The translations under genes were made by a program, and so were the position numbers. DNA of 64,000 nucleotides from FACHB-T130 sp042747725. GTDB lineage: Bacteria > Cyanobacteriota > Cyanobacteriia > Cyanobacteriales > FACHB-T130. The stretch lies in contig NZ_JBHZGO010000048.1 of assembly GCF_042747725.1 (NCBI RefSeq), forward strand, positions 134,108-198,107, written 5' to 3'. The notes beneath the pieces were generated by a model that was not told where the DNA came from, did not search any database, and was given only the letters and a program-made list of their open reading frames with translations. Positions 8,364 to 16,260 of this stretch are shown here, in pieces; positions within the stretch are counted from its first letter, which is position 1; every line of letters starts with the position of its first letter.

Positions 8364-9350
8364 ATGAATCAGGTAGACTACCTTCGGATTAGCTTAATTG
8401 ACCGCTGCAATTTCCGGTGTCAGTACTGTATGCCGGAGGGTGCTGAGCTTGACTACATTTTGCAGCAACAGCTGTTAACTCATGAGGAATTGCTCACCCT
8501 GATCGAAGAGGTGTTTATCCCGGTAGGATTTACTCGGTTTCGTCTGACTGGGGGCGAACCGCTACTGCGTCCGGGGGTGGTGGAGTTGGTGAGGGCGATC
8601 GCTTCCCTGCCCGAAACTCAAGACCTCTCAATGACCACCAACGGATTTTTACTCGCCCCGATGGCGCAACAACTCTACGACGCCGGGTTGCGACGCCTAA
8701 ATATCAGTCTGGATTCGCTCAATCCCGAAACCTTTGACAAAATTATTGGCAATCGCGGTCGTTCTCAGTGGCAGAAAGTCTGGGACGGAATTCAAGCCGC
8801 CCATCGCGTCGGGTTCGATCCCCTGAAGCTGAATGTGGTGGTCATTCCCGATGTCAACGACCAAGAAGTGCTGGATCTGGCTGCCTTGACAATTGACCGG
8901 CAATGGCACGTCCGGTTTATTGAGTTTATGCCAATTGGCAACGATCGGTTATTTGTCGGCAATGGATGGGTGGCATCCGCCGATTTGCGACAACGCATCC
9001 GCGACACTTTTGGCTTGACAGAATCTTATGTTCGTGGTAACGGTCCTGCCGATGTCTTCCAGATTCCCGGAGCCAAAGGGACGCTGGGATTTATCAGTCA
9101 GATGTCCGAGTGTTTTTGCGATCGCTGTAACCGGATGCGGCTATCTGCTGATGGCATATTGCGTCCTTGTCTGCTGAATGAGACGGGTCAAATTGACCTA
9201 AAAACCGCCCTCCGCGCCGGTGTTGATACAGCCGAACTACGGAATAAAGTGCAGCAATTGCTGTTAATGAAACCAGAGATTAACTATAAGCAGCGAGATT
9301 CTGGCACGACTGGTGCGTATACCCGCACCATGTCGCAAATTGGAGGCTAA
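8364..9350 (+). CDS. moaA: GTP 3',8-cyclase MoaA
   Basis: 328 residues, usual MoaA length. A radical-SAM enzyme that rearranges GTP as the first step of molybdenum cofactor synthesis. The N-terminal CxxxCxxC is C15-C19-C22; GGEPLLRP is the SAM-binding GGE motif; the C-terminal FeS cluster cysteines are in FCDRCNRMRLSADG followed by RPCL. The protein ends in the GG dipeptide that completes the MoaA active site. No good Shine-Dalgarno precedes the ATG. Mo cofactor would serve nitrate reductase and related enzymes, none of which are in the window. Confidence 0.96.
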   Translation: MNQVDYLRISLIDRCNFRCQYCMPEGAELDYILQQQLLTHEELLTLIEEVFIPVGFTRFRLTGGEPLLRPGVVELVRAIASLPETQDLSMTTNGFLLAPMAQQLYDAGLRRLNISLDSLNPETFDKIIGNRGRSQWQKVWDGIQAAHRVGFDPLKLNVVVIPDVNDQEVLDLAALTIDRQWHVRFIEFMPIGNDRLFVGNGWVASADLRQRIRDTFGLTESYVRGNGPADVFQIPGAKGTLGFISQMSECFCDRCNRMRLSADGILRPCLLNETGQIDLKTALRAGVDTAELRNKVQQLLLMKPEINYKQRDSGTTGAYTRTMSQIGG

Positions 9351-9357
9351 CAAATAA

Positions 9358-9399
9358 TTTTGAGTTTTGAATAATTAATGACTCATTCAAAACTCAAAA
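9358..9399. terminator. Bidirectional terminator between moaA and rpsD
   Basis: Perfect 15-bp inverted repeat: TTTTGAGTTTTGAAT (9358-9372) and ATTCAAAACTCAAAA (9385-9399), loop 12 nt. A/T tracts at both ends fit termination of both convergent genes. Confidence 0.75.
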
Positions 9400-9404
9400 T
9401 TCTC

Positions 9405-10013
9405 TTAAGCTTGGCGTGAGTAGTACTCAACCACCAGCAGTTCGTTGATTTGCAGCGCGATCCATTCGCGCTCAATCACGCCGTTGACTTTGCCAGTCAT
9501 CTTGGTTTTGTCAAACTCTAGATGGCTGGGCATATTTGCCAAACCTGGATATTCTAGGTTCTGTTGCACTAACCGGCGCGATCGCTCATTATCGCGGACA
9601 CTAATCACCTCTCCCGGACGGCACTGATAGCTGGGAATATTGACCGTGCGACCATTCACCATCACATGACAGTGATTCACCAGCTGACGCGCCCCAGGAA
9701 TCGTGGGAGCCATCCCCATCCGGAAAACGGTGTTATCCAGACGCATTTCCAACTGTTGCAGCAATGCTTGACCCGTGGAACCCGTGGCGCGACGTGCTTT
9801 CCGCACGTAACGCAGCAGCTGCTTTTCACTCAAGCCATAATTGAAGCGGAGTTTCTGCTTTTCCTCTAGTCGGATAGCATACTCAGAGCGCTTCTTCCGG
9901 GCTTGACCATGCTGTCCAGGTGGATATGCACGGCGGGCTGACTTGCGAGTTAAACCGGGCAGATCGCCCAAACGACGCACAATTCTGAGGCGTGGGCCTC
10001 GATATCGGGACAT
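9405..10013 (-). CDS. rpsD: 30S ribosomal protein S4
   Basis: 202 residues, the standard length for cyanobacterial S4. It begins MSRYRGPRLRIVRRLGDLPG and contains the S4 RNA-binding segment (LDNTVFRMGMAPTIPGARQL...HVMVNGRTVNIPSY). Primary 16S rRNA binder in assembly of the 30S body. Monocistronic here: moaA converges from the left, and to the right lies a decayed response-regulator fragment. Confidence 0.97.
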   Translation of the reverse strand: MSRYRGPRLRIVRRLGDLPGLTRKSARRAYPPGQHGQARKKRSEYAIRLEEKQKLRFNYGLSEKQLLRYVRKARRATGSTGQALLQQLEMRLDNTVFRMGMAPTIPGARQLVNHCHVMVNGRTVNIPSYQCRPGEVISVRDNERSRRLVQQNLEYPGLANMPSHLEFDKTKMTGKVNGVIEREWIALQINELLVVEYYSRQA

Positions 10014-10120
10014 ATAGCTTCCTCTTGTGTACCCTTCAAACTTTAACCAAAACTATCATTGTAAGCCCAATCTAGGAGAAATTAAAAGTGAAAAGAAAAA
10101 TATTTGTCCTTTCGCTTTTT

Positions 10121-10231
10121 CTACTTTGGGGGAAGTTTGACGATGGTGAGCCAGAAGTCCTCGATTGACTGCACCACACGCAGGAACCGATCCAGGTCAA
10201 TCGGCTTATTGATGAAATTGGCATGGAGACG
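10121..10231 (-). pseudogene. Remnant: C-terminal end of a CheY/Rcp1-like response regulator
   Basis: From 10231 down to a TAG at 10121-10123 the minus strand reads 36 codons, RLHANFINKPIDLDRFLRVV then QSIEDFWLTIVKLPPK. This is the typical last helix region of Rcp1-type receiver proteins, including the conserved KP dipeptide. An in-frame stop lies immediately upstream (10232-10234) and nothing receiver-like precedes it, so the rest of the gene has been deleted. Confidence 0.75.
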
Positions 10232-10397
10232 CTATTTGTAGGAAAGTAAAGTAGACGAGAATGAGATTGAGGCATATTCGTGGTTTAGCCCTAACCAATA
10301 AAGCTGTTTTCTATACAGCGTAAGTGCCGTTCTGGAACTGTTTGATAGAAAGAATTGATGATGAGTTCTAGAGAAAAGTTGTTGTGGAGTTGGATAA

Positions 10398-11372
10398 GTG
10401 ACTCATTCAAACCTAAAAATTGTGTCTCTAATTCCCAGTGCTACCGAAATTTTAGCGATCTTGGGGCTAACTGATGCGATTGTCGGGCGATCGCATGAAT
10501 GCGACTATCCAAAAGAAATCCAAAATTTGCCCGTCTGCACCCAGCCCAAATTTAACCCCGAAGGCACCAGTCCGGAAATTCACGATCGCGTTACGGATTT
10601 GTTGCAATCTGCTCTCAGTGTTTATCAAGTCAAAACCGACGTTCTGGAACAGCTGCAACCCACCCACATTTTGACTCAGGCTCAGTGTGAAGTCTGTGCC
10701 GTCAGCCTCTCAGAAGTCGAGCAAGCGGTTGCTACGCTTACGCGCAGTCAGCCGCAGATTATTTCCTTACAGCCTAATTTTTTAAGCGATGTCTGGGCAG
10801 ATATTCAACGAGTCGCCGACGCCTTGGGTGTCGCAGCGCCACCCGTGCTGGCTAGTTTACAGTCTCGCATCGACGCTTGCGTGCAAAAGACGCCAGCACT
10901 TACCTCTCATCCTCCCCTTACTAAGGGGGGGCTAGGGGGGGATCGTCCTACTGTTGCCTGTATCGAGTGGATCGATCCTCTGATGGCAGCGGGAAATTGG
11001 ATTCCCGAATTAGTCAAAATGGCTGGAGGTCTATCTCTATTCGGCGTTGAGGGTGAACATTCTCCTTGGTTGAAGTGGGAAGCGATCGCATCCTCTGACC
11101 CCACTGTCATCATCTTCATGCCCTGTGGCTTCGATTTAAACCGCACTCGCTCTGAAGCAATGCCGCTACTCCAACGTCCCGAATGGCAAAGCTTGCAAGC
11201 CATACAAACCGGCAGAGTTTACATCACCGATGGCAACGCCTACTTCAACCGTCCCGGTCCCCGCTTGGTAGATTCCCTGGAAATTTTAGCCGAAATTCTG
11301 CATCCCGAAAGCTTCCACTTTGGATACGAGGGTACTGGCTGGGAGTGCTTATTGGGTCATTCCCCGTTATAG
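10398..11372 (+). CDS. BtuF-like cobalamin-binding periplasmic-type protein
   Basis: 324 residues of the TroA/BtuF helical-backbone family: IVSLIPSATEILAILGL at the N-terminus, GRSHECDYP, and the C-terminal GRVYITDGNAYFNRPGPRLV. The family binds cobalamin or iron complexes for ABC import, but no signal peptide or lipobox is visible, so it may act in the cytoplasm or have another role. GTG start is supported by GGAG 8 nt upstream. Around residues 170-183 a repeat-derived insert (HPPLTKGGLGGDR) interrupts the protein between the two lobes. The last codons are duplicated beyond a tandem array at 11371-11575. Confidence 0.8.
   Translation: MTHSNLKIVSLIPSATEILAILGLTDAIVGRSHECDYPKEIQNLPVCTQPKFNPEGTSPEIHDRVTDLLQSALSVYQVKTDVLEQLQPTHILTQAQCEVCAVSLSEVEQAVATLTRSQPQIISLQPNFLSDVWADIQRVADALGVAAPPVLASLQSRIDACVQKTPALTSHPPLTKGGLGGDRPTVACIEWIDPLMAAGNWIPELVKMAGGLSLFGVEGEHSPWLKWEAIASSDPTVIIFMPCGFDLNRTRSEAMPLLQRPEWQSLQAIQTGRVYITDGNAYFNRPGPRLVDSLEILAEILHPESFHFGYEGTGWECLLGHSPL
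10911..10942. repeat. C-run/G-run palindromic repeat inside the btuF-like gene
   Basis: CCTCCCCTTACTAAGGGG is followed by further G-runs (GCTAGGGGGGGA). The CCCCTTA/TAAGGGG palindrome is translated in frame as PPLTKGGLGG. Segments like this are common as dispersed intergenic repeats in cyanobacteria. Confidence 0.6.
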
Positions 11373-11575
11373 GACTGAGGACTGAGGGCTGAGGGCTGAG
11401 GAGTGAGGAGTGAGGAGTGAGGACTGAGGACTGAGGAGTGAGGAGTGAGGACTGAGGAGTGAGGGCTGAGGACTGAGGAGTGAGGAGTGAGGAGTGAGGA
11501 CTGAGGACTGAGGGCTGAGGGCTGAGGGCTGAGGGCTGAGGGCTGAGGGCTGAGGACTGAGGTCTGAGGGCTGAG
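11371..11575. repeat. Heptanucleotide tandem array (STRR-like)
   Basis: About 29 units of 7 bp: GAGGACT, GAGGAGT and GAGGGCT variants. It starts at the stop codon of the btuF-like gene. The gene's last 40-odd bases (11328-11373) recur at 11575-11627 on the other side of the array with few changes, so the array is bracketed by a direct duplication. Resembles the short tandemly repeated repetitive sequences known from filamentous cyanobacteria. Confidence 0.85.
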
Positions 11576-11917
11576 AGGGTACTGGATGGGAGTGCTTATT
11601 GGGTCATTCCACATTCCACGTTATAGGCGTCATACTTTCTTCACAAAAAAATCTATCTTTGGGCTGACCTCGGTCTACTATCCAGAGGAAGATAGTAGTT
11701 TAAGAGTGCTGATACCTAAAGATGTGTCTGTCTACATCTAGCTGAAGGTTGATTTTTTTGTCTGACTCGCTGCGGAACTTGCAAAGAAGTTGCACGTAGC
11801 AGCCGAAATATCGCGTTTCTGTAGTCTTTACGGAAGCCATATCCTTCACTTGATAAAACAGGCATCGCTGGTTCCATTAATCATGCAGCACTGCAATTAA
11901 GGGGAACTACCAAGATT

Positions 11918-13027
11918 ATGAAGCCTGTCGAAGAATTACAAATTTTACCAACTAAGCCGGAATTATCAAGCAGTAGACTTGACTGGATTGATTATGCCAA
12001 AGGCATCGGCATCATTTTAGTTGTCTATGTCCATGTTTTAACAAACCTCAAAAATGCTGGAATGGGAATGCATGATTTATTTCATGATTACTCTTTTAAT
12101 TTTATTTCTAGCTTTCATATGCCACTTTTCTTTTTTCTTTCCGGTTTATTTGTAGAAAAAAGCTTATTGAAAGGTAAGAAAAAATTTTGGTGGGATAAAT
12201 TTAATACAATTGTTTATCCCTACTTACTTTGGTCTGTTATCCAAGGTAGTATTTTGGTTTTGATGTCAGCTTATACTAATAATCCCATCAAATTGCAGTT
12301 TAAAGATTTACCATTTTACATTGCTTTTAACCCCATTCCTCTGATTACCCTTTGGTTTTTATATGCTTTATTTGCTGCTTATATAGTCTTTGTGGTTGCT
12401 CAAAAATTTATCAATATATATATTTTGCTTTCTTTCTCTATTTTAATTTACTTGCTGAATCCTTATGCGCCCAGCGAAATTCTCACTAAATTTATGAGTA
12501 TGTTTGTGTTTTTCGTCATTGGGGCAATTGTGGCACGCTGGTTGCAGAATGACTTGAGAAATATTCCGAGTACCTTGCTTAAATTGAACAAGCAGCAAAT
12601 CGGCGCGATCGCGCTGATATTTGTAATTTTTCAAATGACCATTTTGCACTTTGGTTTAAGCGAACAACCAGGAACTAGATTTTTCATGGCATCTGGAGGA
12701 ATCATATTTATCTTAGGAATGTCCTTCTACTTGGCGGAAATAAAAAAATTAGATATTCTTCGCTACCTAGGTTTTTTATCGATGCCCATCTATTTAGCTC
12801 ATATGTTAGCAATGGGAGCAACTAGAATCTTCCTACAAAAAGGTCTTCACATCAATCATGTGGTTTTACATATCATTCTGCTAACTTTTTTCAGTTTGAT
12901 ATTACCAATCCTGTTATACGAACTAACAAAAAAGATAAAATTTCCTTACCTATTTTCCCTGAGTAAACGTTCAGCCCTATCCTCAGCAATTTTGGCATAT
13001 AAACGCACTCAAGCATTACAGCAGTAA
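11918..13027 (+). CDS. Acyltransferase 3 family integral membrane protein
   Basis: 369 residues with about 10 hydrophobic segments. The N-terminal motif LDWIDYAKGIGIILVVYVHV contains the TM1 histidine typical of acyltransferase-3 (OafA/NodX/fucose 4-O-acetylase-like) proteins; FHMPLFFFLSGLF is the second family signature. The family O-acylates sugars of exopolysaccharide, LPS or glycolipids at the inner membrane. The gene is noticeably more AT-rich than its neighbours, which may mean recent acquisition. It stands alone; the upstream 290 bp show small hairpins (near 11676) but no clear gene. Confidence 0.85.
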   Translation: MKPVEELQILPTKPELSSSRLDWIDYAKGIGIILVVYVHVLTNLKNAGMGMHDLFHDYSFNFISSFHMPLFFFLSGLFVEKSLLKGKKKFWWDKFNTIVYPYLLWSVIQGSILVLMSAYTNNPIKLQFKDLPFYIAFNPIPLITLWFLYALFAAYIVFVVAQKFINIYILLSFSILIYLLNPYAPSEILTKFMSMFVFFVIGAIVARWLQNDLRNIPSTLLKLNKQQIGAIALIFVIFQMTILHFGLSEQPGTRFFMASGGIIFILGMSFYLAEIKKLDILRYLGFLSMPIYLAHMLAMGATRIFLQKGLHINHVVLHIILLTFFSLILPILLYELTKKIKFPYLFSLSKRSALSSAILAYKRTQALQQ

Positions 13028-13119
13028 GATGAGCAATGCCCACCTCGATACTTATGATTGTTAACCTCTTCCCTCGCCGGATAGGAGCTATAAACTTTCC
13101 CTTATAATTAACAATAATT

Positions 13120-13152
13120 GTAGGTTGGGTTTCGTACCTCAACCCAACCTAC
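13120..13152. terminator. Palindromic repeat between convergent genes
   Basis: Arms GTAGGTTGGGTT (13120-13131) and AACCCAACCTAC (13141-13152). The same family is found expanded at 44782-44853. It sits between the acyltransferase gene and the leftward methyltransferase and may act as a bidirectional terminator. Confidence 0.55.
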
Positions 13153-13185
13153 TAGCTTTAACCGAACCGTATTGGGATTGAAAGC

Positions 13186-13887
13186 TTATCCTACAAAACC
13201 GCCAAACACGGCTAAACCGTAATACTTCCAAGGAACAGCCACTGTACCAAACCCAGCAATTGTCAGCATTTCCAGGTGGGAGGTTAGAGTCGCTAATTGA
13301 TCTTGACCGGAGTAACCTTGAGGATTACTCTTACCAATTTTGTCGCGAATTTCTGCCAGCGTTGTTCCTTGCTGCAATGTCCATTCTTCTCGCGCCGTTT
13401 GGTAAATTTCCTGCATCGCCGGTGATTCCGGTAGGATGGGATCTGCGTTCCAAAAGACACCGCCTGGGTTGAGGCTTTCACGAATCCGCTGAAATAATTT
13501 CAACTTCATTTCGTGAGTGAGATGGTGAATTGCCAGGGATGAGATACAGGCATCAAAGCTTTCTCCCAGCTCCAGCGCATGATTCGCCCAGTCCCCGAAG
13601 TCGGCTTCAATTCCCGTCCACTCTGCATAGCCTGCTGCGTGGAGTTTTTTTTGTGCAAACTGGATCATCCGAGGAGAGTAATCTACGGCAACCAGTTGGG
13701 CATCAGGGCAGCGCTTGAGTATCTTTAAACTGAGTTCGCCGGTGCCGCAGCCGAGTTCTAGGATAGTTTTGGTTGTAGAGGGTAGACAACGGGCGATCGC
13801 ATCCAGCATTTCGTCATAGCGTGGCAACAGCTGGCGAATCCCAGTGTCAAAATCAGCGGTGTTGGCGAATACTTCTCCAGGAAACAT
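13186..13887 (-). CDS. Class I SAM-dependent methyltransferase
   Basis: 233 residues. SAM-binding motif I is ILELGCGTGELSLKIL, followed by the acidic residue in LVAVDYSPRMIQFA; motif IV region FDACISSLAIHHLTHEMK and post-motif LNPGGVFWNADPI follow. The methyl acceptor cannot be deduced. It is divergent to another methyltransferase gene at 13970 with only about 80 bp between them, so their promoters overlap. Confidence 0.85.
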   Translation of the reverse strand: MFPGEVFANTADFDTGIRQLLPRYDEMLDAIARCLPSTTKTILELGCGTGELSLKILKRCPDAQLVAVDYSPRMIQFAQKKLHAAGYAEWTGIEADFGDWANHALELGESFDACISSLAIHHLTHEMKLKLFQRIRESLNPGGVFWNADPILPESPAMQEIYQTAREEWTLQQGTTLAEIRDKIGKSNPQGYSGQDQLATLTSHLEMLTIAGFGTVAVPWKYYGLAVFGGFVG

Positions 13888-13969
13888 AATTTAAACCACA
13901 GAGGTACAGAGAACACGCAGGAAATAGAGAATACTAAGATTCTATTAGCTTTGAGCAAGGCGAAGGATT

Positions 13970-14599
13970 GTGCAGGAACACGAGCAACTGACAATTGCCG
14001 AGTACCAAGCGGCGGCGGAAGCTTTCCGGGAGGGAACTTGGGATCACGATGTTTCCCAAAATCGGGATGCCTTGGTAGCGGCGATGCCTAGAAATCCAGG
14101 TAAAATCCTCGATCTAGGCTGTGGTCCCGGACGCGACTTGCTGGCATTCAAACGTCAGGGGCATACTGCAATTGGCTTGGATGCAACGCCTGCGTTTGTG
14201 GAAATGGCACGAACGTGGGGTTGTGAGGTTTGGCAGCAGTCGTTTTTCAATCTTGACCTGCCGCCAGAAACATTTGATGGGATTTTTGCGAATGCATCGC
14301 TACTTCACGTTCCTCATGCCCAAATGGTGAAGGTGCTGAAGGATTTGCATCAAGCGCTGGTTCCTGGCGGTGCAATTATTATCTCTATTTGTCGTGGAGA
14401 TAGCGAGGGCTATAGCGTTCGTCCAACCGGCTATCGCTTTGTTTCTGGGTGGGAATATGAAACTTTGGCACCCTGTCTAGAACAAGCTGATTTTGAGATT
14501 CTCCACCACTACTATCGTCCCCCAGGATTGCCCTGTGAAGCTCAATCTTGGCTGGTGATGGTGGCGAGGAAGAAATTAAAAATTCAAATCAGCGGTTGA
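13970..14599 (+). CDS. Class I SAM-dependent methyltransferase
   Basis: 209 residues. Motif I is ILDLGCGPGRDLLAFKRQGH, then IGLDATPAFVEMA; FDGIFANASLLHVPHAQM and LVPGGAIIISICRGDSEGY follow. This shape is typical of the UbiE/tellurite-resistance TehB-like group, acceptor unknown. The start is GTG at 13970; an in-frame TGA shortly upstream limits alternatives. Divergent from the 13186-13887 gene. Confidence 0.82.
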   Translation: MQEHEQLTIAEYQAAAEAFREGTWDHDVSQNRDALVAAMPRNPGKILDLGCGPGRDLLAFKRQGHTAIGLDATPAFVEMARTWGCEVWQQSFFNLDLPPETFDGIFANASLLHVPHAQMVKVLKDLHQALVPGGAIIISICRGDSEGYSVRPTGYRFVSGWEYETLAPCLEQADFEILHHYYRPPGLPCEAQSWLVMVARKKLKIQISG

Positions 14600-14637
14600 C
14601 CGAAATATGATGTATGGGCAACCAGAGTTTGAGGAAT

Positions 14638-15090
14638 TTAGCTTGACTTAAATGGTTTTACCCAGCCTAGCTGAATTGTCCAGTCGAGGAGGAGACGAGC
14701 GATCGCAAACAGCAAAATACTCTCTCCTCCCAGAATCCCAAACGACCAGAAGGCATCGGGAAAATTCAACCCAACCTCCACTTGCCCTAATCCCCGCACC
14801 AACCCAAAGGCAAACACTGCGCCAGTCTTGAGGTGCGGGTTGCGGTCTTCCCGAATAATATAGCGGTAAGTGACGCCAAAGAGAAAGCCACTCAAAGCAG
14901 CGATCGCCACACTCACCAGAAAGTGAACGCCATTGGTGACTTTCAGATTGGCAAGTGTCTCAAACTGCTCCGACAGCACGAGAATATTGCTCAGAGTAGC
15001 AATGCCATAACCCAGGAAAAAAGACAAAGCAGCAACAGTTCCTGCCTTGATAGATTCTATTCGCTCAAGCCGATCGACCATCTCGTGCAA
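14638..15090 (-). CDS. Conserved cyanobacterial membrane protein, unknown function
   Basis: 150 residues with four hydrophobic segments (around AALSFFLGYGIATLSNIL, FLVSVAIAALSGFLFGV, GAVFAFGLVRGLGQ, ESILLFAIARLLL). The N-terminus MHEMVDRLERIESIKAG is charged and cytoplasmic-looking. No catalytic motif is visible. Convergent with the 13970-14599 gene and divergent from petN. Confidence 0.7.
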   Translation of the reverse strand: MHEMVDRLERIESIKAGTVAALSFFLGYGIATLSNILVLSEQFETLANLKVTNGVHFLVSVAIAALSGFLFGVTYRYIIREDRNPHLKTGAVFAFGLVRGLGQVEVGLNFPDAFWSFGILGGESILLFAIARLLLDWTIQLGWVKPFKSS

Positions 15091-15230
15091 TATCCTGTGA
15101 AAATCGCTCCTAGTTCAGTTAAAGGTTTTCTTGGCACACTCGTCATTAGCCGAGGTCTGCCATAGATGCCTCAAATTGAATTATGATAGGCGCTGGAGTG
15201 ATGCGTGGGCATTTATCTTTACATACAACT

Positions 15231-15320
15231 ATGGATATTTTGACGCTGGGTTGGGTTTCAGTTTTGGTTCTGTTTACTTGGTCGATTTCAATGGTCATTT
15301 GGGGTCGTAACGGTTTCTAA
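15231..15320 (+). CDS. petN: Cytochrome b6f complex subunit 8 (PetN)
   Basis: 29 residues, the exact length of PetN: begins MDILTLGWVSVLVLF and ends MVIWGRNGF, one transmembrane helix. PetN is a small structural subunit of the thylakoid cytochrome b6f complex that links photosystem II and photosystem I electron transport. It is followed 7 bp later by another small membrane protein in the same direction. Confidence 0.95.
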   Translation: MDILTLGWVSVLVLFTWSISMVIWGRNGF

Positions 15321-15327
15321 AAGCATC

Positions 15328-15495
15328 GTGGAAATTTCTGTCCTGACTGTTCTAGCTTTTTCTACCTTCGCCCTGTTGATGGTGGTTTCTGGGGGTATCG
15401 TCTATCTGACAGCGATAGAATGGCGCGATCGCCGTCGTCAAGATCGGGAGAAGCGAGAGAATAAGCCCTCTCGTCGTCGCTCAACTAAAGTTTAG
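15328..15495 (+). CDS. Small single-helix membrane protein downstream of petN
   Basis: 55 residues from GTG at 15328 to TAG at 15493-15495. Residues 3-30 form one hydrophobic helix (VLTVLAFSTFALLMVVSGGI), then a strongly basic tail (RDRRRQDREKRENK, SRRRSTK), predicting a cytoplasmic C-terminus. With only 7 bp to petN it is probably co-transcribed. Function unknown; it may assist assembly of a thylakoid complex, which is inference from position only. Confidence 0.7.
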   Translation: MEISVLTVLAFSTFALLMVVSGGIVYLTAIEWRDRRRQDREKRENKPSRRRSTKV

Positions 15496-15502
15496 GGTCT
15501 AG

Positions 15503-15538
15503 AAAAGGCAAAAGTAAAAATTGTTTCTTTTGCCTTTT
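15503..15538 (+). terminator. Terminator of the petN unit
   Basis: Arms AAAAGGCAAAAG (15503-15514) and CTTTTGCCTTTT (15527-15538), loop 12 nt, followed by a pyrimidine/T-rich stretch (GCCTTTTGCTTTTTGC). Lies 7 bp after the small membrane protein gene. Confidence 0.7.
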
Positions 15539-15635
15539 GCCTTTTGCTTTTTGCTGCCTACCCGCAAGCGGCAAGGGGTTGGGGGTGAAGTTCTTTTATG
15601 ATGGGCAATTATACACATTTGATATTAGCCCGGTG

Positions 15636-16181
15636 TTATTCAACTATCGCCTCCCATTCCTGCTTCAAGATGCCGTATACGAGCGTGTCATGCCACCGTC
15701 CTCGGATGCTGACATGCTCTCGCAACCGACCTTCTTGGCTCATACCAAGCTTCTGGGCCAATGATACCGCCCCTCTATTTTCAGCGATACAGTGTGCGTA
15801 AATGCGATGCAGACCAAGCTCTGTAAAGCCAAAGTGTAGTAGCAGGCGACCCATTTCAGCGGGATAATTTCGGCCCCAGTGTTCGGGAGCCAATTCACAC
15901 CCAATCTCTGCTTCTGGGGCATCGCGATCGCTTTTGCGGATACCGCAATTACCAATCAGTCCGTCCTGTCTCCGTAGAGCGACTGCCCACTGATACCTCC
16001 ATCGGGGCTTTTCCTGCTGCCACAGGAGGAAGCGATTAACGAAGGCACGAGCGTCTGCCTCAGTGCGTCCGACCTCTGGATAAAAGCGTTGATATGCTGC
16101 GGTGGATTGATATGCTAAAACGGCAGACCAGTCGGCTTCCGTAAATTCGCGCAGCAGCAGACGATGAGTTTGAACAAGCAT
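15636..16181 (-). CDS. GNAT N-acetyltransferase, RimJ/RimL type
   Basis: 181 residues. N-terminal THRLLLREFTEADWSAV, a central GCELAPEHWGRNYPAEMGR (acetyl-CoA loop region), then FGFTELGLHRIYAHCIAEN and SVSLAQKLGMSQEGRLRE-like ending are the standard pattern of RimJ/RimL acetyltransferases that modify protein N-termini or small amines. Substrate unknown. Monocistronic. Confidence 0.88.
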   Translation of the reverse strand: MLVQTHRLLLREFTEADWSAVLAYQSTAAYQRFYPEVGRTEADARAFVNRFLLWQQEKPRWRYQWAVALRRQDGLIGNCGIRKSDRDAPEAEIGCELAPEHWGRNYPAEMGRLLLHFGFTELGLHRIYAHCIAENRGAVSLAQKLGMSQEGRLREHVSIRGRWHDTLVYGILKQEWEAIVE

Positions 16182-16260
16182 GACTCAATTCCGAAGTTAA
16201 AACCAACTTCATCTTCAACGTTACTCACAGGGGGTTAACGACTGATACAGATTCCTAAGA

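Noticed and set aside
10398..11372. Cobalamin riboswitch upstream of the BtuF-like gene
   Set aside because: The upstream 160 bp contain a response-regulator relic and no B12-box-like sequence that I could find.
11357..11614. 85-codon minus-strand frame reading LSPQ-type repeats
   Set aside because: It is the translation of the heptanucleotide array; any 7-bp array gives a heptapeptide repeat.
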